DNA of 64,000 nucleotides from an uncultured bacterium (GCA_905215555.1 CAJMQU010000008.1:1-64000), one strand, 5' to 3'. Positions 34,804-45,046 are shown, counted from the first letter of the stretch. Notes: generated by a model not told the origin, from the letters alone. Program-made: numbers and translations.

Positions 34804-36690
34804 TTATTTCTTTACACAACGTAAGGATGCAAACGCTTCCATCTGCAATTGTCTCTCGGCGATAGTAGTTGTTTCTTTTCCTTCAAACGGCAACCAGTAG
34901 GTCCATGCATAGCCTCCGGGACAGCCGTTACGTTCGCTTGTCCATAACACGGCTCTTTTTCCGAAAGCCGGATTGTTGGTTGTAGCTTTGTCTCCTTTTC
35001 CGCCTGCCAGAGGGATGATAAGGTAGTGTCCGGTATCTTCCGAAGTAAATTTCACATAGTGCTGTGTTCCTGTTACACCGGTCGGGGTAGTCAGGGTGCC
35101 TTCGCCTATGTGGAGTGTAGCGGTTATTTTTTCTCCGTTTCCTGCTGTATAGGTGCCGGGAATTTCCTGCCCTTTGGGGAGAAGAGAGTTCAGTTCGTTG
35201 CGGGTCGGTACACGATAACCTTCCGGACAAGGCATATGGGTATCGTTTTGCCAGGGTATATCGGCTGTTTGGTTACCCAGATTGTTGGAGGGGCTATATC
35301 CTTGCCAGGGAATATACATATACTTCCGTCCGTATTGGAACAGACCACCGATACTGCTGATCCAACCGTTACGGTACATCTCCTCGACTGTGGCACCATC
35401 TAAGGGATATACTTGGTCTTCCAGATCCCGGCTACGTGCGTTGAATGCCATCCATGTGCTGCCGCCCATTTCTACAGTTTCAATCTGCTTGTCGCTCGGG
35501 GCCACACGAATCTCTACATAATCATAAGAGCCGGTCAGCAAAGCATTTTTCAGATGTATCAGAATTGTATAGCCCAGTCGGCCACTGCCTTGTGCGGCAA
35601 CCGATACGTTGAATGCCGACACTATGCCTGCCGTCTCTTCAGATACTGACATCTCACTGAGATTCACACCACTGTCAGCACCTTCAGTGGATGAGATGTC
35701 AATACGGGTGTCGGAAACAAATGCCAGTTTCATGTCACTGGCTCCTGTGGCCGGTACCTCTACTATATTGTTCTCATAGTCTACGGTCACTCCTTCCGGA
35801 ATTTTGGATTGAGAAGCGTTGAGCAGGATACGATGCTCCGTATCAGGTTTCCCGATGACTGTTTCGCCTTCTTCCCAGGGTTTGATTTCGAAGATGCCTT
35901 CTACTGTGGCTCCTACGTTGAGCACTGACAGTTCGTAAACCTTGTTTCGTTCTATACTTGGTAATTGCATTTTTAGTCTGATGGGTATTTCATCGTATGT
36001 ACCACGCAGGATGACACTAACGGGACGTGTGCTCTCGAAAATGTGGAATATTCCCTGCTGTTCTCCACTGAAAGCCGGATCAAACTTTTTCAAGTAACTT
36101 ACAGTTTTGTCTGATGTAGGAGCGTTTTCGATGAACGGATAAGTTTCGGCCGGAGCATCCTCCACAATTATCTCCTTGATTAATGTTTTACTGTCGGCTG
36201 TGGTATTCAGGTCTATACGGGCCACGCCGCGTTTCATGTCAACATTGATTTCCGTGTTACTGCGTGTTTGGGGAGTGCTCTCCAACTCAACAACTGCGGC
36301 CATAAAATCAGGAGCTGAATTATTGTGCAGCCCTTCACCGATAGTAATATTACGGAATTCTTCTTCGGTAATGGTTCCTCCTTGAATCGGAAGGGGCACT
36401 CCGGTGAGAAAGTATAGCCGTGACCCGTTGAGTGCGGAAATGCTGGACTGACCATTGGATTCGGGATTCAATTGTTGTGTTTTGTACAGGTTGCCATCGC
36501 TGAACTGGAAAACTGACACATCCCGTAGTTTTTCGGAAGAGTCCGATCCGGAAGCCGTAATGCTTTTTACTACTAATGAATAAGTTTGCTGTTGGCTTTC
36601 TCCCTCAGACGGTGCATCGTCTGAACAGGCGCCTAAAAACAAGGTTCCGAGCAAAACGGAAACAATGATTCTTTTGTAAGGGTGATTCAT
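34804..36690 (-). CDS. Fimbrillin-like lipoprotein with FISUMP C-terminal domain
   Basis: A 628-residue lipoprotein (signal ...LFLGACSDD). The N-terminal half is pilin-like (LRDVSVFQFSDGNLY, RGVARIDLNTTADSK, IFEIKPWEEGE). Residues about 400-628 carry a FISUMP domain: MGGSTWMAFNARSRDLEDQ, then MPCPEGYRVPTRNELNSLLP and a terminal ASLRCVKK. This domain is a C-type-lectin-like fold common on Bacteroidetes surface proteins. It is first of a two-gene operon with the Mfa2-metzincin protein. Confidence 0.75.
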   Translation of the reverse strand: MNHPYKRIIVSVLLGTLFLGACSDDAPSEGESQQQTYSLVVKSITASGSDSSEKLRDVSVFQFSDGNLYKTQQLNPESNGQSSISALNGSRLYFLTGVPLPIQGGTITEEEFRNITIGEGLHNNSAPDFMAAVVELESTPQTRSNTEINVDMKRGVARIDLNTTADSKTLIKEIIVEDAPAETYPFIENAPTSDKTVSYLKKFDPAFSGEQQGIFHIFESTRPVSVILRGTYDEIPIRLKMQLPSIERNKVYELSVLNVGATVEGIFEIKPWEEGETVIGKPDTEHRILLNASQSKIPEGVTVDYENNIVEVPATGASDMKLAFVSDTRIDISSTEGADSGVNLSEMSVSEETAGIVSAFNVSVAAQGSGRLGYTILIHLKNALLTGSYDYVEIRVAPSDKQIETVEMGGSTWMAFNARSRDLEDQVYPLDGATVEEMYRNGWISSIGGLFQYGRKYMYIPWQGYSPSNNLGNQTADIPWQNDTHMPCPEGYRVPTRNELNSLLPKGQEIPGTYTAGNGEKITATLHIGEGTLTTPTGVTGTQHYVKFTSEDTGHYLIIPLAGGKGDKATTNNPAFGKRAVLWTSERNGCPGGYAWTYWLPFEGKETTTIAERQLQMEAFASLRCVKK

Positions 36691-36754
36691 ATTTTCTATT
36701 GAATATTATATTGAATATTAGAAGCTCTTTCGGATGTTTTTCCGAAAGCGGGTG

Positions 36755-36762
36755 CAAAAATA
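36755..36762 (-). promoter_or_regulatory. -7 element of the fimbrillin/metzincin operon
   Basis: On the minus strand TATTTTTG, 65 nt before the start codon. A hairpin CTTTCGGA/TCCGAAAG (36727-36748) falls at the start of the leader. Confidence 0.5.
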
Positions 36763-36935
36763 TATATTTTTTCAATATGAGGATTTCTTGATACCAAAAT
36801 TAAGAATGTTTTCTTTTCTGCTTATGGTACAAAAAATGTGTAGTTTTTCATATGAAATGGGAGGTCTGAAAAGTTCAGTAGCGGCATTCTGAATTATTCT
36901 CTCAATACTGTTAATAAAATGAGATTATCTTTCCT

Positions 36936-36965
36936 TTTGTAATCTCAACTCTTTTTGTATCTTTG
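36936..36965 (+). promoter_or_regulatory. Promoter of hydBAC
   Basis: TTTG at 36936-36939 and TATCTTTG at 36958-36965 with an 18-nt spacer match the Bacteroides vegetative promoter. The start codon is 25 nt further. Confidence 0.8.
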
Positions 36966-36990
36966 TTCCCGACCCCAAATCTATTACAAA

Positions 36991-38898
36991 ATGAAAGTAT
37001 TAACTATCCATGATCTGAAAACAATCAGGAAGAGGGCAGAGGGGACACTCTTGTTGCGTGAAGAGAGCAACGAGACAGTAAAGGAACAATGCTGTGGGTT
37101 GGCATTGGGAACCGGGCATCTGCAAATCCTGATCTGCGGCGGTACGGGCTGCAAGGCTTCTGATAGCCACGTCATTGCTGAACGACTTCAGCAGGCGCTT
37201 GAGAGAAATGATATTACCGACAAGGTAGATGTAATCACCACCGGCTGTTTTGGTTTCTGTGAAAAGGGCCCCATCGTAAAAATCATTCCGGACAATACGT
37301 TCTACACCCAGGTGGTTCCTGATGATGCGGACGAGATAGTACGCGAACACATCATCGGCGGACGGAAGATAGAACGTTTGCTTTATGTGGACCCGAAGAC
37401 GGAGAAGACCGTCAGCGACTCCAAACACATGGATTTCTACCGGAAACAGATGCGCATCGCATTGCGCAACTGCGGTTTTATCGATCCGGAAAACATAGAA
37501 GAGTACATTGCGCTGGACGGATATATGGCACTGGCGGACAGTCTGCTCAATAAAAAGCCGGAGGATGTGATTGAAGTCATCAAACGTTCCGGACTTCGCG
37601 GACGCGGCGGTGGCGGTTTCCCGACAGGGAAGAAATGGGAATTTGCCTATAAGCAACAGGCGGATATGAAATATGTGGTGTGTAATGCTGATGAAGGTGA
37701 TCCGGGGGCTTTTATGGACCGCTCCATTATGGAAGGTGATCCGCATTCCATTGTTGAGGCGATGGCACTTTGCGGCTACTCTATCGGTTCGCCGAAAGGT
37801 CTGGTATATATACGGGCGGAATATCCGCTGGCCATACAGAGGCTGAAGATTGCTATTGCCCAGGCACGTGACTACGGATTGCTGGGGAAGAATATATTCG
37901 GTACGGACTTTAGTTTTGATATTGAAATACGTTATGGTGCCGGAGCATTTGTGTGCGGTGAAGAAACCGCATTGATACACTCCATGGAAGGAAAGCGGGG
38001 GGAACCTACTTTAAAACCTCCTTTTCCTGCCGAAGCCGGTTATCAGGGCAAGCCGACCAATGTGAATAATGTGGAGACACTTGCCAATATTCCTATCATC
38101 CTGACCAAGGGGGCGGAGTGGTTTGCTTCTATCGGTACAGAACGCTCAAAAGGTACGAAGGTATTTGCGTTGGCCGGAAAAATAAATAATGTCGGTCTGA
38201 TAGAAGTACCGATGGGTACGACATTGCGTGAGGTGATTTATGAGATTGGAGGCGGCATAAAAGGCGGAAAGAAATTTAAGGCAGTGCAGACGGGCGGACC
38301 TTCGGGAGGCTGTCTGACAGCAAAGCATCTCGATACACCGATTGACTTTGACAATCTGTTGGCGGAAGGCTCCATGATGGGATCGGGTGGTATGATTGTG
38401 ATGGACGAAGATGATTGCATGGTTTCTGTATCACGCTTCTACCTTGATTTTACAGTGGAAGAATCTTGTGGGAAATGTACGCCCTGCCGCATCGGCAACA
38501 AGCGTTTACTGGAACTGCTGAACAAGATAACCGAAGGACGGGGAACAATGAAAGACCTGGATACGCTTTCTACATTGGGAAAGGTGATAAAGGACACTGC
38601 ATTGTGCGGGTTGGGACAGACTTCGCCAAATCCGGTGTTGTCTACACTCAATAACTTTTATGATGAATATGTGGAGCACGTGCGGGATAAGACCTGCCGG
38701 GCGAAACAGTGTAAGTCGCTGCTGACTTACACCATTAATCCGGAACTGTGTATCGGCTGTCATCTTTGTTTTAAGCACTGCCCGGCAGATGCTATTTTAG
38801 GAGATGTGCGCAAACCGCATGTTATCAATCCGGACAAGTGCATCAAGTGCGGCATGTGCATGGCGCGATGCAAATTCAAAGCAATCAACGTAGTTTAA
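36991..38898 (+). CDS. hydB: NADH-linked hydrogenase subunit HydB (NuoF-like)
   Basis: 635 residues from the ATG at 36991; a longer frame starts 36 nt earlier inside the promoter and is rejected. Order: thioredoxin-like [2Fe-2S] domain (ICGGTGCKASDS, TTGCFGFCEKGP), FMN/NADH site (GRGGGGFPTGKKWEF; CNADEGDPGAFMDR), SLBB, NuoF [4Fe-4S] (CGKCTPCRIG), and a C-terminal two-cluster ferredoxin (CIGCHLCFKHCP, CIKCGMCMARC). It oxidises or reduces NAD(H) in the trimeric, probably electron-bifurcating, [FeFe] hydrogenase. First gene of hydB-hydA-hydC (20-21 nt gaps). Confidence 0.93.
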   Translation: MKVLTIHDLKTIRKRAEGTLLLREESNETVKEQCCGLALGTGHLQILICGGTGCKASDSHVIAERLQQALERNDITDKVDVITTGCFGFCEKGPIVKIIPDNTFYTQVVPDDADEIVREHIIGGRKIERLLYVDPKTEKTVSDSKHMDFYRKQMRIALRNCGFIDPENIEEYIALDGYMALADSLLNKKPEDVIEVIKRSGLRGRGGGGFPTGKKWEFAYKQQADMKYVVCNADEGDPGAFMDRSIMEGDPHSIVEAMALCGYSIGSPKGLVYIRAEYPLAIQRLKIAIAQARDYGLLGKNIFGTDFSFDIEIRYGAGAFVCGEETALIHSMEGKRGEPTLKPPFPAEAGYQGKPTNVNNVETLANIPIILTKGAEWFASIGTERSKGTKVFALAGKINNVGLIEVPMGTTLREVIYEIGGGIKGGKKFKAVQTGGPSGGCLTAKHLDTPIDFDNLLAEGSMMGSGGMIVMDEDDCMVSVSRFYLDFTVEESCGKCTPCRIGNKRLLELLNKITEGRGTMKDLDTLSTLGKVIKDTALCGLGQTSPNPVLSTLNNFYDEYVEHVRDKTCRAKQCKSLLTYTINPELCIGCHLCFKHCPADAILGDVRKPHVINPDKCIKCGMCMARCKFKAINVV

Positions 38899-38918
38899 GG
38901 GAACTAAACTGAAAGAAA

Positions 38919-40685
38919 ATGGAAGAAAAACAAATAACCCTGCAAATAGACCGCCATTATATCACTGTGCCTGAAGGCTCGACTATCCTGGAAGCAGCAC
39001 GGAAAATAGGCATCGACATACCCACCCTCTGCCACATTGATTTGAAGGGTACTTGCGTCAAGAATAATCCGGCTTCGTGCCGCATCTGCGTTGTGGAGGT
39101 GGAGGGACGCCGCAATCTGGCGCCTGCTTGTGCTACCCGCTGTACGGAGGGAATGGTGGTGCGTACCAGTACCCTACGCGTAATGAATGCCCGTAAGGTG
39201 GTGGCAGAACTGATACTATCGGATCATCCGAATGATTGCCTTACCTGCCCGAAATGTGGTGATTGTGAGTTGCAGACCCTGGCGTTGCGTTTCAATATCC
39301 GGCAGATGCCCTACAACGGTGGAGAACTTTCACCCCGTAAGCGTGAAGTCACTTCATCCATTGTGAGGAATATGGATAAATGTATATTCTGCCGACGTTG
39401 TGAGAGTGTGTGCAATGAAGTGCAGACGGTAGGTGCCTTAGGAGCTATCCGTCGTGGTTTCAATACTACGATTGCTCCGGCTTTTGATAAAATGATGAGT
39501 AACAGTGAATGTACTTATTGCGGACAGTGTGTAGCTGTCTGTCCGGTAGGTGCATTGACGGAACGTGACCATACCAACCGTCTGTTGCTGGATTTGGAGA
39601 ATCCGGACAAGGTGGTTATCGTACAGACAGCTCCGGCTGTTCGTGCTGCTTTGGGCGAGGAATTCGGACTGCCTGCCGGAACATTGGTAACGGGAAAGAT
39701 GGTGTATGCTCTTCGTGAACTGGGTTTCGACTATGTTTTTGATACCGACTTTGCCGCCGACCTTACTATTATGGAAGAAGGTGCCGAGATATTGAACCGC
39801 CTGACACGTTATATGAACGGGGATAAATCCGTCCGTCTGCCTATCCTGACTTCCTGCTGTCCGGCATGGGTGAACTTCTTTGAACATCATTTCCCGGATA
39901 TGCTTGATATCCCCTCTACGGCACGTTCGCCGCAGCAGATGTTTGGTAGTATTGCCAAGACATTCTGGGCGGAGAAGATGGGCATTCCGCGTGAAAAGCT
40001 GGTGGTAGTGTCTATAATGCCTTGTCTGGCAAAGAAATACGAATGTGACCGTGAGGAGTTTAAGACAGATGGCAGTCCGGATGTGGATTATTCTATTTCC
40101 ACCCGTGAACTGGCGCGGCTCATCAGGCGAGCCAATATTGGTTTCACACTGCTGACTGATAAAGAATTCGACCAGCCTATGGGGGCTTCAACAGGCGCAG
40201 GTGTCATCTTTGGCACTACCGGTGGTGTGATGGAAGCTGCGTTGCGTTCGGTCTATGAGATTTATACCGGACGGACTTTGGAAAATGTAAACTTTGAGCA
40301 GGTGCGTGGTTTGGCCGGTGTGCGCCGGGCAACGATTGATCTGGATGGCTTTGAACTGAAAGTGGGGATTGCTCATGGATTGGGTAATGCACGTCATTTG
40401 TTGGAGGATATCCGGCATGGAAGGAATGAATATCATGTGATTGAAATTATGGCCTGTCCGGGTGGTTGCATCGGTGGCGGCGGACAGCCGTTGCATCATG
40501 GAAATTCGGAAGTGCTGTATGCACGCGCCAATGCGTTGTATCGGGAGGATGCACAGAAGCCTTTGCGAAAGTCGCACGAGAACCCGTACATCAAGACGCT
40601 GTATGAGGAATACCTGGGTAAACCGTTGAGCGAGACTGCTGAACGGTTGCTGCATACACATTATTTCAATAAGGCAATGGATTAA
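38919..40685 (+). CDS. hydA: [FeFe] hydrogenase catalytic subunit HydA
   Basis: 588 residues. N-terminal plant-type [2Fe-2S] domain (CVKNNPASCRICVVEVEG), His-ligated cluster region (HPNDCLTCPKCGDCELQ), two [4Fe-4S] (CIFCRRCESVC, CTYCGQCVAVCPVG), then the H-cluster domain with L1 TSCCPAW, L2 MPCLAKKYE and L3 MACPGGCIGGGGQP. All active-site Cys are present. It produces or consumes H2 with ferredoxin and NADH. It lacks the extra C-terminal [2Fe-2S] domain seen in Thermotoga HydA. Confidence 0.95.
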   Translation: MEEKQITLQIDRHYITVPEGSTILEAARKIGIDIPTLCHIDLKGTCVKNNPASCRICVVEVEGRRNLAPACATRCTEGMVVRTSTLRVMNARKVVAELILSDHPNDCLTCPKCGDCELQTLALRFNIRQMPYNGGELSPRKREVTSSIVRNMDKCIFCRRCESVCNEVQTVGALGAIRRGFNTTIAPAFDKMMSNSECTYCGQCVAVCPVGALTERDHTNRLLLDLENPDKVVIVQTAPAVRAALGEEFGLPAGTLVTGKMVYALRELGFDYVFDTDFAADLTIMEEGAEILNRLTRYMNGDKSVRLPILTSCCPAWVNFFEHHFPDMLDIPSTARSPQQMFGSIAKTFWAEKMGIPREKLVVVSIMPCLAKKYECDREEFKTDGSPDVDYSISTRELARLIRRANIGFTLLTDKEFDQPMGASTGAGVIFGTTGGVMEAALRSVYEIYTGRTLENVNFEQVRGLAGVRRATIDLDGFELKVGIAHGLGNARHLLEDIRHGRNEYHVIEIMACPGGCIGGGGQPLHHGNSEVLYARANALYREDAQKPLRKSHENPYIKTLYEEYLGKPLSETAERLLHTHYFNKAMD

Positions 40686-40706
40686 CCTATTAAAAATGAA
40701 AAGACT

Positions 40707-41183
40707 ATGACGGATATCAAATTAGCCTGTGACGTTGCTGAACAAGTGCGTGCTATTTGTGACAAGCATGGCAACCAGCCGGGCGAGCTTATTAATATAC
40801 TTCATGAAGCGCAGCATTTGCAGGGGTATCTGCCTGAAGAAATGCAACGGCTGATTGCTGCGAAACTGGGGATTCCGGTGTCGCGTGTGTATGGTGTGGT
40901 GACGTTTTATACGTTCTTTACAATGACGGCGAAAGGGAAATATCCTATCTCGGTGTGTATGGGGACGGCGTGCTATGTGCGTGGTTCGGAAAAACTGCTT
41001 GAGGAGTTCAAGCGGGTATTGGGCATCGAGGTAGGGGAGACTACGCCGGACGGTAAGTTCTCTCTTGACTGTCTGCGCTGTGTAGGTGCGTGTGGATTGG
41101 CCCCGGTGGTGATGATTGGAGAGAAGGTGTACGGAAGGTTGCAGGCGGTGGATGTGAAGAGGATTCTGGAGGAACTGGAATAA
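40707..41183 (+). CDS. hydC: Hydrogenase subunit HydC (NuoE-like)
   Basis: A 158-residue thioredoxin-like [2Fe-2S] protein with the NuoE pattern: LHEAQHLQGYLPEEM, VYGVVTFYTFFTM, CMGTACYVRGSE and CLRCVGACGLAPVVMI giving four cluster Cys. It relays electrons between HydB and HydA. Last gene of hydBAC, followed by a terminator. Confidence 0.95.
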   Translation: MTDIKLACDVAEQVRAICDKHGNQPGELINILHEAQHLQGYLPEEMQRLIAAKLGIPVSRVYGVVTFYTFFTMTAKGKYPISVCMGTACYVRGSEKLLEEFKRVLGIEVGETTPDGKFSLDCLRCVGACGLAPVVMIGEKVYGRLQAVDVKRILEELE

Positions 41184-41200
41184 TTGTAATAGGGTGATGA

Positions 41201-41233
41201 AGTGGCAGGGTGATATTTAATTACCTTGCCACT
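41201..41233 (+). terminator. Terminator of hydBAC
   Basis: A 10-bp stem AGTGGCAGGG/CCTTGCCACT (one G-T) with a 13-nt loop and T5 tail, in the 70-bp gap between convergent hydrogenase operons. Confidence 0.8.
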
Positions 41234-41253
41234 TTTTCTCAAATACGGACGCA

Positions 41254-42435
41254 TTAATAACTGATCTTATCGAGTATTCCGCTTAAATGTGCAATCGCCA
41301 CTCCGTAATTTGTCATCGGTACTTTCTGTTTTTTTGCCTGTCCGATGCGACTAAGCACATACTTGCGGTTGAACATACAGGCACCGCAATGGATAATCAG
41401 ATTATATCCGGATAAATCTTCCGGGAAATCATTTCCCGAAACGATATCTATCTTTAATCCTTCACCGATTTTTTTCCGCAAGAGGCGGGGGAGCTTTACT
41501 CTTCCTATGTCTTCTGTCAGTGGGGCGTGTGTGCAGGCTTCGGCTATTAGTATGTGTGATTGCTCAGTAAGGCTGTCGATGGCTTCGGCACTTTCCACGT
41601 AATAATAGATGTCTCCTTTGTAACCGGCAAATAGTACGGAGAAAGAAGTGAGCCGGCTTTCTGCCGGTTTTTGTTCGTAGACGGTCTGAAATGCTTGTGA
41701 GTCTGTGATAATCAGTCGAGGGGGAGAAGCGAGGGCGTGTAGTGTATCACCCAATTTATCGGTAGTGCAACTCATGACCAGACATTTTTTATCCAGTAAT
41801 TCACGGATAGTCTGCACTTGTGGGAGAATAAGACGTCCTTTGGGAGCCTGGATATCCTGCGGCATGACTAATAATACTAAATCTCCTTCCTTGACCAGAT
41901 TGCCGGTAATAGTCTGTTCGCCGAAATCGGCGGGAAGTTTCTCAAGAATGGCGAGATGAATTTCGTGGATGCCGGTGGCGTTTCTTGCACTGACAATAAC
42001 GGGACGTTCTTTGTAAGTTGCCTCAATCTGTACCGCACAAGTTTCGATATCGGGGTGGATATCGGATTTATTCAGGATGAGCACTACGGGGATATTCCGT
42101 TCTTTCAGGCGTTTTATCCATGCCTGCTCTTCTTCATTTCCATCTTCACAAAGGAACAGGGCGATGTCTGTTTTCTCTATGACTTTCAGAGTACGTTCCA
42201 CTCGCATTTCTCCCAACTCACCTTCGTCATCAAAGCCCGGAGTGTCTATGAAAAGGCAGGGACCGAGAGGATGAATTTCCATCGCTTTCGTAACAGGGTC
42301 GGTAGTGGTGCCGGGAGTGGGAGAGACGAGGACGGTGTCTTGTCCCGTCAGTGCATTGACAAGGCTGGACTTACCACTGTTTCGCCGTCCGAAGAGGGCG
42401 ATTTGCAGGCGGTTGGCATTAGGAGTCTGGTTCAT
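41254..42435 (-). CDS. hydF: H-cluster maturation GTPase HydF
   Basis: A 393-residue scaffold on which the diiron subcluster is built before transfer to HydA. GTPase motifs: GRRNSGKSSLVNAL (P-loop), PGTTTDP, DTPGFDDEG and NKSD. The C-terminal cluster-binding domain has ACTHAPL and HCGACMFNRK, supplying the Cys/His ligands. It lies 4 nt after hydG in the same operon. Confidence 0.95.
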   Translation of the reverse strand: MNQTPNANRLQIALFGRRNSGKSSLVNALTGQDTVLVSPTPGTTTDPVTKAMEIHPLGPCLFIDTPGFDDEGELGEMRVERTLKVIEKTDIALFLCEDGNEEEQAWIKRLKERNIPVVLILNKSDIHPDIETCAVQIEATYKERPVIVSARNATGIHEIHLAILEKLPADFGEQTITGNLVKEGDLVLLVMPQDIQAPKGRLILPQVQTIRELLDKKCLVMSCTTDKLGDTLHALASPPRLIITDSQAFQTVYEQKPAESRLTSFSVLFAGYKGDIYYYVESAEAIDSLTEQSHILIAEACTHAPLTEDIGRVKLPRLLRKKIGEGLKIDIVSGNDFPEDLSGYNLIIHCGACMFNRKYVLSRIGQAKKQKVPMTNYGVAIAHLSGILDKISY

Positions 42436-42439
42436 AGGA

Positions 42440-43858
42440 TTAAAATCTGAAGTCTCTTTTTCCGTTTTCTATCTCATGCAGGTTTCGCATCGCTATCTCT
42501 CGAATTTTAGGATTAGGAATACGTTCCATTTCTTCGTGAATGAGGCGCATACCTTTCTCCCGCGTTTCCGGTGAGGCGTAATCTTCCAGATATTCTTTCA
42601 AAGTCATCAGTGCATTGGGTTGGCAACAATTGGCTATTTGACCTCGTTTGACGAGCGACATGAAGCGGTCGCCTGTGCGTCCTTCGCGATAACAGGCGGT
42701 GCAAAAACTGGGGATATGTCCCAGGTCAAGTAACCAACCTACCACCTCATCCAGTGTACGGCAATCGCTGATATCGAATTGGGCGGAGTTCTCTTCTCCT
42801 GTTTCCGGCACGGCATATCCGCCTACACTGGTGCGCGAACCACCGCTGATTTGAGAAATACCCAGTTCGAGTACCCGGCGGCGTACTGCTTCCGACTCGC
42901 GGGTGGAGATTATCATACCTGTATAGGGAACCGCAATCCGCGTAACGGCTACAAGACGGCAGAACATATCATCCGAAATGGCATTGGGAAAATCTTTCGT
43001 TTCGATATCGTCAGCAGGACAGATGCGTGGCACGCTGATGGTATGCGGGCCTACCCCGAATGTGGCTTCCAGATGTTCGGCGTGCATCAATAGCCCTACA
43101 AAGTCGTAACGATAGGTGTTCAGACCGAATAAAACGCCTATGCCGACATCATCGATGCCGCCTTCCATAGCACGGTCCATGGCTTCGGTGTGATAGGAGT
43201 ATTTGCTTTTCGGACCGGTAGGATGCAAGGCTTCGTAGTTATCCTTATGATAAGTTTCCTGAAAGAGGATGTACGTACCGATTCCGGCATCTCGCAGGCG
43301 ACGGTAGTTTTCTACGGTTGTGGCGGCGATGTTTACATTAACCCGCCGGATGGCGCCGTTCTTATGGTGAATGCCATAGATGGTCCGAATGGATTCCAGA
43401 ATATATTCGATAGGGTTGCGGAGCGGATCTTCACCGGCTTCCAGGGCCAGGCGTTTATGACCCATATCTTGCAGGGCGATGACTTCCTGCCGTATCTCTT
43501 CCTGTGACAGTTTCTTGCGTGCTATCGTATGGTTTTTGGCGTGATAGGGGCAGTAGACGCAACCGTTTACGCAGTAGTTGGAAAGGTATAGCGGTGCGAA
43601 CATCACGATGCGGTTGCCGTAGAACTTTTGTTTAATTTCCCGTGCCAGATGGAAGATGCGTTCTGTCAGGTCGGGCTGGTCGCATTCCAATAGTAAGGCG
43701 GCTTCGCGGTGGGACAGACCTTTGCGCAAGGCAGCCTTTTCAATCAGGCTTTCGATGAGCGTGCGGTTGTCTTTATTGGAAAGGGCATAGTCCAGCGTGT
43801 CTAGAATTTCCTGATGATCGATGAATTCTTCCGCTTGTTTTGATTTAACATTATACAT
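42440..43858 (-). CDS. hydG: Radical-SAM tyrosine lyase HydG
   Basis: 472 residues. The radical-SAM triad is CVNGCVYC. The C-terminal auxiliary cluster is CTACYREGRTGDRF followed by the CC of QIANCCQPN. HydG cleaves tyrosine to p-cresol, CO and cyanide for the H-cluster. It belongs to the ThiH-like family, but the C-terminal Cys motif and the neighbours settle the identity. Confidence 0.95.
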   Translation of the reverse strand: MYNVKSKQAEEFIDHQEILDTLDYALSNKDNRTLIESLIEKAALRKGLSHREAALLLECDQPDLTERIFHLAREIKQKFYGNRIVMFAPLYLSNYCVNGCVYCPYHAKNHTIARKKLSQEEIRQEVIALQDMGHKRLALEAGEDPLRNPIEYILESIRTIYGIHHKNGAIRRVNVNIAATTVENYRRLRDAGIGTYILFQETYHKDNYEALHPTGPKSKYSYHTEAMDRAMEGGIDDVGIGVLFGLNTYRYDFVGLLMHAEHLEATFGVGPHTISVPRICPADDIETKDFPNAISDDMFCRLVAVTRIAVPYTGMIISTRESEAVRRRVLELGISQISGGSRTSVGGYAVPETGEENSAQFDISDCRTLDEVVGWLLDLGHIPSFCTACYREGRTGDRFMSLVKRGQIANCCQPNALMTLKEYLEDYASPETREKGMRLIHEEMERIPNPKIREIAMRNLHEIENGKRDFRF

Positions 43859-43917
43859 GGTGTGAATTATGAATTGTTAGTTACGAATTTGCTTCCCCTG
43901 TGATACCCGCAAGTGAA

Positions 43918-44970
43918 TCATGATTCATAATTATATTTATAGTCTCCTCTTTCTTTCGATATCCGGTAGCCTATGGCTGCCAGCTTCTCTTCTAATAGCT
44001 GTAATCCTTCTGCGGCTTCGGCACCCAGAGAGGCTTTGTTGTCATAAAGTGCATATTTCTCCCGTTGGTTACGGGGAGAAAGGTTGGGCATTACCACATT
44101 AGCTCCTGCCAGTATGCCGCGTTCTCTTCCGTCAGGAGAGAGGGTGGCCAATGCCGTGGTCGAGGGCAACAGCACTTCGGGGTGCATCAGGCGAAAAATG
44201 GAAAGGAGCTTCAGGGTCATTTCCATACTTCCCGGAGAAACGGTGGCAAAAGGGGTGTCATGGTGCGGGATAAACGGACCGATACCTATCATTTCCGGGT
44301 GGAATTGTTCTATAAAGAGAATATCTTCCACCAAATGATCTATGGTCTGTCCGGGGCTGCCTATCATGATACCCGTTCCGGTCTGATAGCCGATTTCCTT
44401 TAGCCATGCCAAGCATTGCAGCCGTTGTTTTATGGACATTTCTACCGGATGCAGATGGCGATAATGTTTCTCATTATGCGTTTCGTGCCGCAATAAATAC
44501 CGGTTGGCTCCTGCCTGGAAAAAACGTTCGTAAGCATCACGGGATTTTTCGCCTAACGACAGGGTTATGGCACAATCCGGAAATTCCTGCCGGATGGAGG
44601 AGATTGTTTCAACCGTCCAATCATCCTTTACAGTCGGTGTTTCGCCGCCTTGTAATACAAAGGTGCGAAAACCGAGTGTATATCCTTCACAACAACAATT
44701 CAGAATGTCTTTTCGCGTCAGTTCGTAGCGTGTAACTTTTTGATTTTCTTTCCGTATGCCGCAATAGTAGCAATTATTGCGGCAACGGTTACCTATTTCA
44801 ATCAGTCCACGAATAAACACATGATTACCAAACTGTCCGAGCATTACTTCCTGTGCCTGCTCTTGCAGGTCTTTCAGGGTATCGACATCCCGGCAAAGCA
44901 GCAGCATTTTATATTCTTCTACATTCAAACGGTGCTCCTGCCTGAGTTTTGTAATCAAGGTTTTCATCAT
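43918..44970 (-). CDS. hydE: Radical-SAM maturase HydE
   Basis: A 350-residue BioB-like radical-SAM protein with the cluster motif CRNNCYYCGIR, and RTFVLQGGETP and GIGPFIPHHDTPFA as in HydE. It makes part of the dithiomethylamine-bridged diiron precursor. Gene order hydE-hydG-hydF on the minus strand, downstream of a group-B-like hydrogenase. Confidence 0.95.
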   Translation of the reverse strand: MMKTLITKLRQEHRLNVEEYKMLLLCRDVDTLKDLQEQAQEVMLGQFGNHVFIRGLIEIGNRCRNNCYYCGIRKENQKVTRYELTRKDILNCCCEGYTLGFRTFVLQGGETPTVKDDWTVETISSIRQEFPDCAITLSLGEKSRDAYERFFQAGANRYLLRHETHNEKHYRHLHPVEMSIKQRLQCLAWLKEIGYQTGTGIMIGSPGQTIDHLVEDILFIEQFHPEMIGIGPFIPHHDTPFATVSPGSMEMTLKLLSIFRLMHPEVLLPSTTALATLSPDGRERGILAGANVVMPNLSPRNQREKYALYDNKASLGAEAAEGLQLLEEKLAAIGYRISKERGDYKYNYES

Positions 44971-45046
44971 AAAAAATTGATAAGTTACTCGCTACTTAGT
45001 AACACTCATCTTATAATTTGATAATACTTCTTTAAGTGTTACTTAA

